Source of the DNA: JANQOH01 sp965201155
Lineage (GTDB): Bacteria; Pseudomonadota; Alphaproteobacteria; UBA7887
Length of the DNA: 64,000 nucleotides
Direction of reading: 5' to 3'
Assembly: GCA_965201155.1 (NCBI GenBank)
Contig: OZ241752.1
Location: 1 to 64,000, forward strand
Part shown: positions 53,604-63,500 of the stretch, in pieces
Numbering within the stretch: position 1 is the stretch's first letter
Layout of the letters: each line of letters starts with the position of its first letter
The notes under the pieces: generated by a model
Databases searched by the model: none
Told to the model about the DNA's origin: nothing
What the model saw: the letters and a program-made list of their open reading frames with translations, nothing else
Position numbers and translations under genes: made by a program

Positions 53604-53622
53604 GATAATGAGAACCATTCGC
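53604..53622 (+). promoter_or_regulatory. Fur-box-like site upstream of the DUF2325 gene
   Basis: gataatgagaaccattcgc closely follows the classical Fur box pattern (GATAATGATAATCATTATC; about 14 of 19 positions by eye). It lies 21 bases before the ATG of the next gene, where a bound iron regulator would block transcription. Confidence 0.55.
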
Positions 53623-53642
53623 AATTGGGTTACAGGACGATC

Positions 53643-54863
53643 ATGTGCACCATCGATCCGGTTCGTCTGCTCTCTGTCACACAGTTCGGACGGAGACGAA
53701 TCCAGGAAATTCCGCCCGGCTATCATTGCATGATTTGCGGGTCGTGCTTGAGTGTTCACGAACTGCGCGTGCTTGCGGCCAAGGCGGGAATGCGCCTGCC
53801 GCGCGACGCCACCGACTTCGAGATTCATGGCCGGGTTGTTCATTCGGTCGCGCAATCTCCAGCCCTCGCGCGGGTGATGGAAAGGAAACTCGACCGCAAG
53901 TTTCACCATTCCGTCAAGAAAAGCGCAGCATTCAACACCGAGGCCGAATTGCGCGAATGGTGGAAGGCATCGCTGGATGCCGGAGATATTGTCGGCCCCT
54001 ATTGGGCGTTGATGACCCATCCCGCCGTCGGCGCGCAGTTTTCCGCCGACCTGTTCGGCGAGATGCACATGCTCTCGCACCTTGAAGGCTCGACAAACCG
54101 CGCTTATCGGAATCAGATGGCAGCCGCGGAAAGACGCACCGCATCGCTCACGCGGAAACTGATGGCCGCGCAGGAACGGCTCACCGAGCGACAGAAGACC
54201 GTCGATGAATTGCGCGCGCTCCTTCGCGAGGCGCGGCCTGTGGCAGACCGGCTGGCCGTGGTGACCGAAAAGTTGAAGCGGTTCGAAGCCGGGACCGAAT
54301 ATCGGAGCCTCGTGTCACGCATCGCCGCGCTGGAGCACCTCGTCGGCGAGCGCGAGACGCAAATCAGCAAGGCGGAGGAAAGACTTTCCGAGACCGTGGC
54401 AGAGTTGAGTACGTCCCGCCGCGAAATCGCCGCGCTTCGACAATCCCCGGCCGAGGCGAATTCGCAATACGACGCCTCGAGGACTTTGCTTGCGGATTCG
54501 GAGTACGGTGCCGAAGAGGAGGACGTCGGCTGCGACTTGTCGTCCTGCCCGTTCGATCTCGCTGGCCGCCGCATCGTATATATCGGCGGGCGCATGCGCC
54601 TCATGAGCCATCTTCGCAACTTTGTCGAAAGTGCGAACGGCGAGTTCATTCATCACGATGGCGGCGTAGAGGATAACAGCCACCGGCTCGGCCATGTGCT
54701 GTCGCAGGGTGATGCCGTCTTCTGTCCGATGGATTGTGTGAGCCATGGCGCCTGCATTCGGGCGCGCCGCTATTGCAAGCAAACCTCACGCGTGTTCGTG
54801 CCCTTGCGCAGTTCCGGCTTGTCCTCGTTTCTGGACGGATTGCACCAGCTTGCGATGCAATAG
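53643..54863 (+). CDS. DUF2325 protein with coiled coil, possibly iron-regulated
   Basis: 406 residues. N-terminal part with CMICGSC; a long heptad-like coiled coil (~165-300); and the C-terminal DUF2325 domain: IVYIGGRMRLMSHLRNFVE, FIHHDGGVED, and DAVFCPMDCVSHGACIRARRYCK. Conserved His and Cys suggest metal or cluster binding; the molecular function of the family is unknown. A Fur-like site stands just upstream. Single-gene unit, divergent from the SDR. Confidence 0.85.
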   Translation: MCTIDPVRLLSVTQFGRRRIQEIPPGYHCMICGSCLSVHELRVLAAKAGMRLPRDATDFEIHGRVVHSVAQSPALARVMERKLDRKFHHSVKKSAAFNTEAELREWWKASLDAGDIVGPYWALMTHPAVGAQFSADLFGEMHMLSHLEGSTNRAYRNQMAAAERRTASLTRKLMAAQERLTERQKTVDELRALLREARPVADRLAVVTEKLKRFEAGTEYRSLVSRIAALEHLVGERETQISKAEERLSETVAELSTSRREIAALRQSPAEANSQYDASRTLLADSEYGAEEEDVGCDLSSCPFDLAGRRIVYIGGRMRLMSHLRNFVESANGEFIHHDGGVEDNSHRLGHVLSQGDAVFCPMDCVSHGACIRARRYCKQTSRVFVPLRSSGLSSFLDGLHQLAMQ

Positions 54864-55056
54864 GCGGAAACGGTTTGCGCTGGAAAGTATTTCGCCGAGC
54901 GAAAGGAAAACAACCGCATAACCTTTCGTACAGCATAGTTTTCCCGGCACAGTTCCTGTATACAGGGAGCTCATGTGTGCTTCGTTCGTTCGATATTGTA
55001 GTTTTGCTTGGCGGGGCGCATGTGCGCACGGCCGCGCCCTGTGGAAAGGAAGCCGG

Positions 55057-55437
55057 ATGCTGAAAAAGGGGTTTCGCGAATTGGTGGCCGAAGCCAACGA
55101 GATCGTGGAGGCGGTGTCGGCGGACGCAGCCATGAGAATGGTTGGCGAAGCCGATGTGCAGTTTGTCGATGTGCGGGAAACCTCCGAGCATGAGGCCGGC
55201 AGCATCCCCGGCTCCGTGCATGTCCCGCGCGGGCTGCTGGAATTCATCGCCGACCCCTCCTCGCCCTTGCACAAGACCGAGTTGAGCGCTGGCGGCCGCC
55301 TTGTCATCTACTGCGCCAGCGGCGGGCGTTCGGCGCTGGCGGCCAAAACCCTGCTGGACATGGGCGTGCAGGGTACGGTGAACAACCTTGTGGGCGGCAT
55401 GACCGCATGGCGCAAGCAGGGCGGACCCGTGGTCTGA
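55057..55437 (+). CDS. Rhodanese-domain sulfurtransferase
   Basis: 126 residues, single rhodanese domain: FVDVRETSEHEAGSIPGS and active-site loop YCASGGRS with the catalytic Cys. ATG 55057 follows GGAAAGGAAGCC. No signal peptide from this start, so cytoplasmic persulfide transfer is likely. The 193-base gap before it shows no gene. Confidence 0.88.
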   Translation: MLKKGFRELVAEANEIVEAVSADAAMRMVGEADVQFVDVRETSEHEAGSIPGSVHVPRGLLEFIADPSSPLHKTELSAGGRLVIYCASGGRSALAAKTLLDMGVQGTVNNLVGGMTAWRKQGGPVV

Positions 55438-55464
55438 GGGTCGCCCCGCGCGGCACGCTCGCGC

Positions 55465-56217
55465 TCACGCGGACAAGCGTCGGGAAAACAACGCGAACAT
55501 CCGCTCCCAATGCCGTTCGGCGGCCGCCTTGTGATAGACCGAAGGCCGCTGCGGAAAGGCAAAACCGTGTTCGGTTCCCGGATAAACTTCGACGCGGTGA
55601 TTGACCCCGGCCGCATCCATGATCCCCGGCATTCGGTCAAGCAGTTCCTGCGGCACCCACGGGTCCTCCGACGCGAAGGCGAGGTACAGCTCGGCCTTGA
55701 TGGCGTCGGCCCGAAGATGCGGGGAATCGGGCGCGTCGGTAACGATGCCCACGCCGTAATAGGAGGCGATGGCTGAGAACTCATCGGGGTAGGCGGCGCC
55801 GATCGCCACTACGAACTGGCCGCTCATGCAATAGCCGACACAGCCGCACGGCCCCGGCGCAGCCTGCCCGGACTCATGAACGAAATCGAGCAGGGCGCGC
55901 GTATCGGCCACTACGCCCGCATTGGTTAGCGTGCTCATGACGCCGAACATTTTCCTGCGTTCGTCCCTGTCGCTGCGAATGCGTTCGGCGTCGAACCCGT
56001 AATCCCCTTCGCGGCCCGTGCGGTAATACAGATTGGGAAGCGCGACGAAATACCCGACAGTGCCGATTCGCCGCGCCATATCCCGCAACTCCTCGCGCAT
56101 TCCCGGCGCGTCCATGTACATGATGACGGCAGGGAAGGGGCCGCCTTCGTCCGGATGGCAGACGAACGTATCAACCACGCCGTCAGCGGTGGCGATTTCG
56201 GTCGTGAATTCATGCAT
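55465..56217 (-). CDS. Dienelactone hydrolase family protein
   Basis: 250 residues, alpha/beta hydrolase: nucleophile Cys in GYCMSGQF, Asp in ASEDPWVP and His in GTEHGFAFP, the Cys-Asp-His triad of dienelactone hydrolases. Opens lactone rings or cleaves esters in aromatic or halo-aromatic breakdown. It follows the dioxygenase gene by 12 bases on the same strand, so they are probably one small operon. Confidence 0.88.
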   Translation of the reverse strand: MHEFTTEIATADGVVDTFVCHPDEGGPFPAVIMYMDAPGMREELRDMARRIGTVGYFVALPNLYYRTGREGDYGFDAERIRSDRDERRKMFGVMSTLTNAGVVADTRALLDFVHESGQAAPGPCGCVGYCMSGQFVVAIGAAYPDEFSAIASYYGVGIVTDAPDSPHLRADAIKAELYLAFASEDPWVPQELLDRMPGIMDAAGVNHRVEVYPGTEHGFAFPQRPSVYHKAAAERHWERMFALFSRRLSA

Positions 56218-56229
56218 GGCGGCGTTCTC

Positions 56230-57156
56230 TCATGTCGCGAGGTTTGCGGGCATTCCGGCGTCGTACAGCCATTCATGTTCGCCGTCGCCGGCAAGGGTGG
56301 TGCGCACCATGCGCCGCAATTGATGGGCGGGGTAGGCATGGCCGCGATGCAGAACGGCGCGGTTGTCCCACAGCACGGCATCGCCTTCGCTCCAGCGGTG
56401 CTTCCAGGTTCGCGGCGGCTGACAGGCCTCGTCGCACAATTTGCGCAGCAATTCCCGGCTTTCTTCCACATCCTCGCCGACAATATGGCTGGTATGGCGG
56501 CCCACATAGAGAATATTGCGGCCCGTGACCGAGTGCGGACGAATGATCGGGTGTTCCACCGGAGGCAGCACTTCTTCGTGAATGAGATCGGCGCCGCCGA
56601 CCAGCCCCTGGCTGTAGGAATAGCTGTGCACGGCATATTTGTCCTGCAGCCATTCCTTCATGTCGGGAGCCAGCGCGTCATAGGCGGCCCGCATGTCGGC
56701 CCATTCGGTTTCGCCGCCGGTATCCGGCACGGCGCGGGCTGCGAGAAGGGACCCCTTGGCCGGCACGCTCTTGTAGGAGGAATCGCTGTGCCAATAGGAA
56801 TTGCCCTTGAGAAGCAGGTTGCGCTTGCTGTCATGCGCGACAAGGCTGCCGTCCCGGGCCTCGTTGGTCAGATAGGAAAACATCTGGCGCGGCTGGGCGA
56901 ACTCTTCCGACCGGCCGTTAATTCCGTCTTCGGCGCCAGGTTGGAAAATCGCAACATTCTCAAGCGGCCCGAGGCGGCGGCTGAACGCAGCTTGCCGCGC
57001 ATCGTCAAAATACTGTTCCGGGAAGATCAGCACCGCATGTTCATGCCATGCCGCAACAATCTCGTCGATCATCGACTGTTCAAGATCGCCCGACAGCGTA
57101 ACACCGCGAACCACGGCGCCGAGAGTGGCGTCAACGGGCGAGACATCAATCGACAT
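56230..57156 (-). CDS. TauD/TfdA-family Fe(II)/2-oxoglutarate dioxygenase
   Basis: 308 residues: iron ligands in WHSDSSYK (His-x-Asp) and the distal His of VLHRGH; the conserved Arg for 2-oxoglutarate is in RRMVRT. Hydroxylates an organic acid, sulfonate or phenoxy compound with loss of CO2 from 2-oxoglutarate. Pairing with a dienelactone hydrolase suggests breakdown of an aromatic or ether compound; the substrate is not known. Confidence 0.88.
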   Translation of the reverse strand: MSIDVSPVDATLGAVVRGVTLSGDLEQSMIDEIVAAWHEHAVLIFPEQYFDDARQAAFSRRLGPLENVAIFQPGAEDGINGRSEEFAQPRQMFSYLTNEARDGSLVAHDSKRNLLLKGNSYWHSDSSYKSVPAKGSLLAARAVPDTGGETEWADMRAAYDALAPDMKEWLQDKYAVHSYSYSQGLVGGADLIHEEVLPPVEHPIIRPHSVTGRNILYVGRHTSHIVGEDVEESRELLRKLCDEACQPPRTWKHRWSEGDAVLWDNRAVLHRGHAYPAHQLRRMVRTTLAGDGEHEWLYDAGMPANLAT

Positions 57157-57188
57157 GATTTTTCTCCCTTCCGGTCATGCGCCGCCGG

Positions 57189-57485
57189 CTATTTGCATTC
57201 GAGCCGGCAAGTGGAACCATGATCGATATTGGTCAACTGAACAATACCGCAGCTTGCCGCGGTGGTGCCGTCGGCAAAAATGACGCGGTCCCCTTCGCGC
57301 CATCCTTCGCACGTGCCCCTGATTTCATAGATATTGCCGTTTATGACGAAATGCGCCGCGCCGCTTTCGGCCCCGACAGCCTCGATGACATGGTTTTGCT
57401 GCGCCGGCGCAGCCGCAGCCGAAAACGCCGCCAACGCCATGATGGCCGCAAAAAATGCACAAGCAGCGCTCCTGGCTCCGAACAT
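57189..57485 (-). CDS. Small secreted protein with two C-terminal cysteines
   Basis: 98 residues from ATG 57485 (GGGAGGGAACGGG upstream). Signal peptide ending SAAAAPAQQ, then a short beta-rich domain with NGNIYEIRGTCEGW, TAASCG and CRLEC. Four cysteines may form two disulphides. I do not recognise a family. 32 bases upstream of the dioxygenase start on the same strand; the link may be chance. Confidence 0.65.
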   Translation of the reverse strand: MFGARSAACAFFAAIMALAAFSAAAAPAQQNHVIEAVGAESGAAHFVINGNIYEIRGTCEGWREGDRVIFADGTTAASCGIVQLTNIDHGSTCRLECK

Positions 57486-57662
57486 CCCGTTCCCTCCCGT
57501 CATGAATTCGCCGCTGACCGTAGCGCAAACCAGCGTAAATGATAACTGCGCGCGGCGTCCGAAGCCTTGAAGGACCCCGGGTGCGTTGCTACATATCCCC
57601 TGCTTGGGCAAGCCGCCGCGAAGCGCTCCGGCGCCGGGAATACATCGTACGGGAGTAGCAGA

Positions 57663-58223
57663 ATGTTCATTCAGACCGAGCCGACGCCGAACCCGGCGAC
57701 CATGAAGTTCCTCCCCGGCGAGACAGTGCTGGCCAACGGCACCGCCAACTTCGCCAATGCCGAGTCCGCCGGGCGGTCGCCCCTCGCCGAGCGCCTGTTC
57801 TTCATCGACGGCGTGGAAGGCGTGTTCCTGGGTTCGGACTTTGTCACCGTGACCAAGGCGCCCGATGCGGAATGGCAGTTGCTCAAGCCGTCAATTCTCG
57901 GCGTCATCATGGAGCACTATATTTCCGGCGCACCAATGCTTCTTGACGACAGCCGTTCCGCTCACGCCGCTCCTGCCGGTTCGGAGGAAGACGCCGAGAT
58001 TGTCGCGCAGATTCAGGAATTGCTCGATACGCGCGTGCGCCCCGCCGTGGCCCAGGATGGCGGCGATATCATCTTCCACGGCTTCGAGGACGGGATCGTC
58101 ATGCTGGAAATGCACGGCGCCTGTTCCGGCTGCCCCAGCTCCACCGCGACCCTGAAATACGGCATCGAGAACATGCTGCGCCATTACGTGCCGGAAGTCG
58201 TCGAGGTCCGCGCCGTCTTCTGA
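57663..58223 (+). CDS. Fe-S cluster carrier NfuA-like (Nfu_N plus NifU C-domain)
   Basis: 186 residues: N-terminal Nfu_N domain beginning MFIQTEPTPNPATMKFLPG and C-terminal NifU-like domain with GACSGCPSS, whose two Cys hold a [4Fe-4S] cluster in the dimer. Delivers clusters to target enzymes. Its last 40 bases overlap the 3' end of nth on the other strand. Confidence 0.93.
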   Translation: MFIQTEPTPNPATMKFLPGETVLANGTANFANAESAGRSPLAERLFFIDGVEGVFLGSDFVTVTKAPDAEWQLLKPSILGVIMEHYISGAPMLLDDSRSAHAAPAGSEEDAEIVAQIQELLDTRVRPAVAQDGGDIIFHGFEDGIVMLEMHGACSGCPSSTATLKYGIENMLRHYVPEVVEVRAVF

Positions 58224-58885
58224 ACCGGGCCATCCTCGGGCGCCGGCGTCTTGTCGGGGTAATCGCACAGATCGCTGACAATGCATGAGGGGCAGGAGGG
58301 CTTGCGCGCCTTGCACACATAGCGCCCGTGCAGAATCAACCAATGGTGCGCATGTTGCTTGTAGCGGTCCGGCACCACCTCCAGCAGCCCTTCTTCCACC
58401 GCTAGCGGGGTTTTGCCGGGGGCCAGCCCAGTGCGGTTGCCCACCCTGAAGATATGGGTGTCTACGGCGATGGTCGGTTCGCCGAACGCGCTGTTCAGCA
58501 CGACATTCGCAGTTTTCCTCCCCACGCCCGGCAGCGCTTCCAGCGCTTCGCGGTCGCGCGGCACATTGCCGTCATGACGGTCGATCAACTGCTGGCTGAG
58601 CGCGATCACATTCTTTGCCTTGTTACGGTATAGCCCGATCGTGCGGATCATCTCGCGCACCCGCTCCTCGCCCAGCGCGACCATGGCCTGCGGCGTGTCC
58701 GCAGCGGCGAACAGGGGGCCGGTAGCCTTGTTCACGCCGACATCCGTCGCTTGCGCCGAAAGAACCACCGCAACCAGCAGCGTATAGGGGTTGCGATAAT
58801 GCAACTCGGTTTCCGGCGCCTCGCTTTCCGCCGCGAACCGCGCGAACATCGCTGCGGCCTTTCGCTGCACGCGCGCCCCGCTCAT
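58184..58885 (-). CDS. nth: Endonuclease III
   Basis: 233 residues: helix-hairpin-helix LPGVGRKTANVVL with the catalytic Lys, catalytic Asp in VDTHIFRV, and the [4Fe-4S] loop CKARKPSCPSCIVSDLC. Removes oxidised pyrimidines from DNA. Start ATG 58885 chosen over an earlier in-frame codon. Ends inside the last codons of the convergent nfuA gene, giving a C-terminus of ~20 extra polar residues. Confidence 0.94.
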   Translation of the reverse strand: MSGARVQRKAAAMFARFAAESEAPETELHYRNPYTLLVAVVLSAQATDVGVNKATGPLFAAADTPQAMVALGEERVREMIRTIGLYRNKAKNVIALSQQLIDRHDGNVPRDREALEALPGVGRKTANVVLNSAFGEPTIAVDTHIFRVGNRTGLAPGKTPLAVEEGLLEVVPDRYKQHAHHWLILHGRYVCKARKPSCPSCIVSDLCDYPDKTPAPEDGPVQKTARTSTTSGT

Positions 58886-58932
58886 CGGCGAGCCGCTTTG
58901 ACAACGCCCCCCGCGCAATCGATTATCCCCTC

Positions 58933-59439
58933 ATGCCGGAGGCGCTGCTCATCGACGCGGAACTTCGCCCGCACCGCTCGCTGGGGCGAGCGGGTTTTAT
59001 TGTGCTCATGGGCATTGTGTGTCTCGTCAGCATCGTTGTGGGCGGCGTGTTCCTGCTGGCCGGCGCATGGCCGGTCCTGGGGTTTTTCGGCTTGGATGTC
59101 GCGCTGATTTATCTTGCATTTCGCATCAATTATCGCAGCGGGCGCCTTGTCGAACGCCTGCGTCTGACGCCGGCGCTGCTGGAGGTGGAGCGTGTTTTGC
59201 CGTCGGGCCGCGTCGGGCGCTGGTCGTTTCAGCCCTATTGGCTGAAGGTCGGACTGGAAACGCCCGATGAACATCACAGCCGTCTCACCCTGTCGGGTCG
59301 CGGCCAAAGCCTTTCCATCGGCGCTTTCCTGACTCCCGAAGAGCGCCGCGAACTCAGCGAGATGCTGAACGCCGCACTGGCCCGCCTGCGCAGGGCCGCC
59401 GCGCCGCGCCCCGACGGCCTCACCGAGCCGCAAGGATAA
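58933..59439 (+). CDS. DUF2244 inner-membrane protein
   Basis: 168 residues: two transmembrane helices in a hairpin (FIVLMGIVCLVSIVVGGVFLL and WPVLGFFGLDVALIYLAF), then a soluble domain with WLKV and a C-terminal GAFLTPEERRELSEML. This matches DUF2244, common in alphaproteobacteria next to nth; function unknown. Confidence 0.85.
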   Translation: MPEALLIDAELRPHRSLGRAGFIVLMGIVCLVSIVVGGVFLLAGAWPVLGFFGLDVALIYLAFRINYRSGRLVERLRLTPALLEVERVLPSGRVGRWSFQPYWLKVGLETPDEHHSRLTLSGRGQSLSIGAFLTPEERRELSEMLNAALARLRRAAAPRPDGLTEPQG

Positions 59440-59454
59440 CTCCCCCCGGCCGCA

Positions 59455-59643
59455 CTATTCTGCGGCGCTCTCCGCATCGGCGGAGTCATCACCCCCGTCT
59501 TTCTCGCCGTGGCAATGATATTCGCCGGTCTGCGAATTGGTATGGCAGCCATCCTTGTCGAGGCCGCCGCCATGGGCAGCGCCCTGCTGGACCATCAATG
59601 ACAGGAAACAGAGAGCGGCAAGCAGCGTGATAACGGGTTTCAA
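59455..59643 (-). CDS. Small secreted YHYH-type protein
   Basis: 62 residues with a signal peptide (LAALCFLSLMVQQGAAHGGG) and the GGLDKDGCHTNSQTGEYHCH motif of the YHYH family. Two cysteines and several histidines suggest a disulphide and possible metal binding. Function unknown. Confidence 0.75.
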   Translation of the reverse strand: MKPVITLLAALCFLSLMVQQGAAHGGGLDKDGCHTNSQTGEYHCHGEKDGGDDSADAESAAE

Positions 59644-59690
59644 TTTCCGGTTCCTTCCTTGGGGCAGGTGACAGGTTTCGTCGAAGCGCC

Positions 59691-60512
59691 TCAGCGCGGC
59701 AGCCCGAGCACCGAGTGCATGTCATAGAGGCCCGGCGGCTGCCCGCGCGTCCACAGCGCGGCACGCACCGCGCCGTCAGCAAAAATATCCCGCGAGCCGG
59801 CCCGGTGGCCGAGTTCGATGCGCTCGCCCGCGCCGGCGAAAATGACCGTATGCTCGCCGGGTACATCGCCGCCGCGCAGCACGGCATAGCCGATGGCGCC
59901 GGTTTCGCGCGGGCCGGTATGGCCGTCACGCACCCGCACCGCCGCATCATCATGCGCCACGCCGCGCCCCGCCGCGGCGGCCTTCCCCAGCCCCAGCGCC
60001 GTGCCGGACGGCGCATCGACCTTGTGGCGATGGTGCATTTCAACAATCTCTATGTCGTAATCCGGCCCCAGAATGCGCGCCGCCTGCTCGGTGAGCGACA
60101 GCAGAAGGTTCACCCCCACACTCATATTCGGCGCCCAGACGACGGGCGCATTCGCCGCGGCCGCGCGCACGGAAGCCGCTTGCGAGTCATCCAGTCCCGT
60201 TGTTCCGATGACATGCGCCGTGCCAGTTTCCGCCGCCAGCGCGGCATGAGCCGCTGTTGCCTCCGGCAGGGAAAATTCGATCACCACATCGGCCGCCGCG
60301 AACACTGCACGCGCATCCGTGCCGATAGCCACGCCAAGCGCTTCGATACCCGCATGTTCGCCCGCGTCACGGCCCGCTGCGGCGTGTCCGGTGCGTTCCG
60401 CTGCCGCCGCCAGCCGCGCTCCCGGCGTCGCCGTGATCCTGCGCACGAGAGCCGCGCCCATGCGCCCCGCCGCGCCGAGCAGGCCGATCTTCATTTCCGC
60501 TGTTTCGGTCAT
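59691..60512 (-). CDS. dapB: 4-hydroxy-tetrahydrodipicolinate reductase
   Basis: 273 residues: nucleotide-binding GLLGAAGRMGAALV and active-site VEMHHRHKVDAPSGTAL. Reduces HTPA to tetrahydrodipicolinate in lysine/diaminopimelate synthesis. Its ATG overlaps the stop of the upstream YhaN-like gene (ATGA). The in-frame start is supported by immediate family match. Confidence 0.95.
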   Translation of the reverse strand: MTETAEMKIGLLGAAGRMGAALVRRITATPGARLAAAAERTGHAAAGRDAGEHAGIEALGVAIGTDARAVFAAADVVIEFSLPEATAAHAALAAETGTAHVIGTTGLDDSQAASVRAAAANAPVVWAPNMSVGVNLLLSLTEQAARILGPDYDIEIVEMHHRHKVDAPSGTALGLGKAAAAGRGVAHDDAAVRVRDGHTGPRETGAIGYAVLRGGDVPGEHTVIFAGAGERIELGHRAGSRDIFADGAVRAALWTRGQPPGLYDMHSVLGLPR

Positions 60513-63500
60513 GAAACTCTCCGTTCCAGGGAGGTGATGTCCGCGGTAGCCAACGCCGGCCCTGGCAGTTCATGAATACTTGCCGAGGGGCACACCTCTC
60601 GCGCGATACGGCAAAGATGCCGATGGTGACTCAGATAGACGACCTGGCCCACTTCCGCCATCTCCGCGAACAGGCGGAACGCTTCCTCGGCACGAAAGTC
60701 GTCAAATGTTTCAAGAATGTCATCGGCGATGAACGGCACCGCCCCGTGCTGTTCGGCGAACTCGCGATAACCGGCAACCCGCAAGGCAAGATAAAGCTGA
60801 AAGCGCGTACCCTTGGAAAGTTCCGATGCGTTCTTCGCCCGCCCCTGGGCGTCAATGCCGAGCAGCACTTCACCCCGGTCGGTCCATTGCGCTTCCAGGC
60901 GAGAATACGCGCCCCGGCTCACGGTGCGGAAGGCCTGTGAGGCGCGTTCCATCATCGAACTGCGGTGCTTCTCGCGATAGACCTCCAGCGCCCGTTCGGC
61001 GGCGTTGATGCCGAGCCGCAGGCGCAGCCACTCTCCCGCGCGCTCTTCGATTTCCAGTATCAGGGTGCGTTGTTCGCTGGCGATTTGCGCGGCAGCATTG
61101 TCGCCGCCCAGCGCGCGCAGGGCATCCTCCGCCCTCTGGGCCGTCAGATAGAGTTCATTCGTGCGGCCCCCTGCATCCTCTATACGGCCCCGGATTTCGG
61201 CCAGGTCGCGTTCCAGCGCTTCCCGGTCCAACTCGGCCAGCGCCGCTTCCGCCTCCTCGCATGACGGCATTTTCGTCACATCGACCAGTTTCGCTTCCCG
61301 GTCGGCCAATTCAGCGCGCGCCGCCGCCCGCCGCTCCGAATTCCGAATCCGCTCGGCAACCGCCGTCAGCGAATCCACCCCGAACAGGATGAACATCACT
61401 TTCGCCGCCGCATCGATTTCATCAAGCTGGGCCTTCGCTTGCTGCATCTTCTTCTCATTGCGAGCGATTTCGCCGCGCAACTCTTTGCCTTCCTCGCGAT
61501 CGCGAAAAGCATCGTGAAGACGGGTTTTCAGCGTGTCGTAAAACGCCACCGCATGCCGCTCATCGAACGGCTCGGCCAATGTGCCGGCCAACTCGCGAAG
61601 TTCCGCGGCAAACTCGTGCTGGTCCTGCGCCATCTTGGTGATGCGGTCGGCAAGGCCGTCACGCTCTTGCGCCGCCGCCTCCAGATCGCGAACCTCATCC
61701 AGGATTTCGCGCATGGCGGGTGCATCGGGTACCGGCTCCACCTTGCCGAGCCAGCACTGCGAAAGTGCATCGGCCCACGCAGCACGCCACTCTGCATCCA
61801 GTCCGGCAAGGCGCTCGCACTCGCGGCGGCGTCTTGTAGCATCCGCGCGCGCCCGCTCATGATGCTGCTGCGCATTGCGCGCCTCGCTGCGCCGCTCGCG
61901 CTCCTCTGCAACGGCAGAAAACGCGATGCGGATCAGCACCGGCAGGTCGGCACGGGGATCATGCGGGACCAGCGCTCCCGTCAGCGCCGCCGACAACTGC
62001 TTGACATGCTGCGCCGCGTCGGCTCGCGCCTGCGCCGCCTCCCGGTCTTCCCGCCGCACCTCGGCAAGCGTTTCGAGAATTTCGGCACGCCGGTCGAACC
62101 AGCCGGCAAGCCGGTCCGGCCCGATATCCGTCGGAAAGCCATCCACGCCGGCCGCTGCAATATCCGCCGCCACAAGCGCCACCCCGGCGCGTACCTGCTG
62201 CCTCTGCGCGTCGGCGCTTTCGCGCTCGGAGGCATTGCGCACAAGTTCGGCTTCGCACCCGCGCAACGCCGTCTTCGCCTGCCGCAGGGCGGCCACATCG
62301 GTCGCATGAGAGAAGCGGGACTGCGTAGCGTCATCATCCTGTCTCATACGCCGTTCGAACGCATCCGCGGACTCGGTATCGAGCACCATGCGGTGTTGCT
62401 GCCACGCTTCATCGCGCAGGGTGCGCAATTCGGCCGCCGCGGCATCGTCAATCACGCCGCCTTTCGCCGTCAGCACGGTAATCTGGCCCTGCAGCTTCTC
62501 GCATGCCGCTTGCAGTTGCGCTCTTTCACGGTCCAGCCCCTGAAGCGCAGCGGCCGCCTGTTGCAACGCGTTACGCCAGTTTTCGATCTCCCCCCGCTCC
62601 GGCGCGCGAATGGCAGCCAGCGCCTCGGCGCGATCCGGGCGCGGCTGCAGCGCCGCCATCTGCTCCCCCAGACGAAGGGAGAGCGTATCTCGCGCCTGCG
62701 TGTGCTGGCGCAGACGGTGGGGGGCGTCATCGTCGCGCGCTACTTCGACCGTGGCGTTCAGCCGGTCGAAAGCGCTGCCGGAACAGTCCTGATCCTCCGC
62801 GCCCCCGGCATGAAATCCCTCAGCCACCTGCCGCGCCGTCTCTTCCGCCTCCTCGGCCTGGCGCAGTTCGGCGGCGGCCGTCATCATCTGCTCATCAAGC
62901 CGCGAGCGGCGGTCGATGAGTTCGCGCAGCCTGCCCGCAGCGTCGGAGCGAATGACCAGCGCCTCCGGTCCGTCCCCCGGCACTTGGGGCAGCCGCTGCC
63001 TTATGGCGGCAACCTTGCCTTCATATTCGCTGAACTGCGTCCGCCGGCGGGGAAGATCATCCTCTGCCGCCATATGCCGCGACCGGGCAATATCGAGTTG
63101 CTCGATGCGGCCTTGCAGCGCCAATATCGCAGTATTGTCGGGCAGCACCGCGACCTTTTCCGCCAGTCCCTGCCGCTCACGCGCCAGGCTCTCGACCTCT
63201 GCCTCGAGCCACGGGCGCCGTTTCATAAGCGACGGAAGCTGCGCCGGCCAGTGTTCCGGCACTTCGGGCAGGTCGGCAAGGCCGGATAATTCACAGCGCA
63301 GGCGCTTGATTTCCGCCAGCCAGGGCAGTCCGTGGATCCGCCCCTGGAGCGCGTCGCGGCGGGTTTCGAGTTCCGCCCGTTCGCGGCACGCCGCGTCATG
63401 GTCGGCCCTGGTGCGGTCGCGTTCGAGTTTGCGGCGCGTAAATTCCCCCGCGTCGACATCCAGCGCCTTCTTTCGCTCGCGGAGTTCGCCGAGCCCCTTC

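Noticed and set aside
61439..63289. 616-codon plus-strand frame inside the YhaN-like gene
   Set aside because: Shadow of high-GC coding sequence; the opposite strand has Walker A, signature and Walker B motifs.
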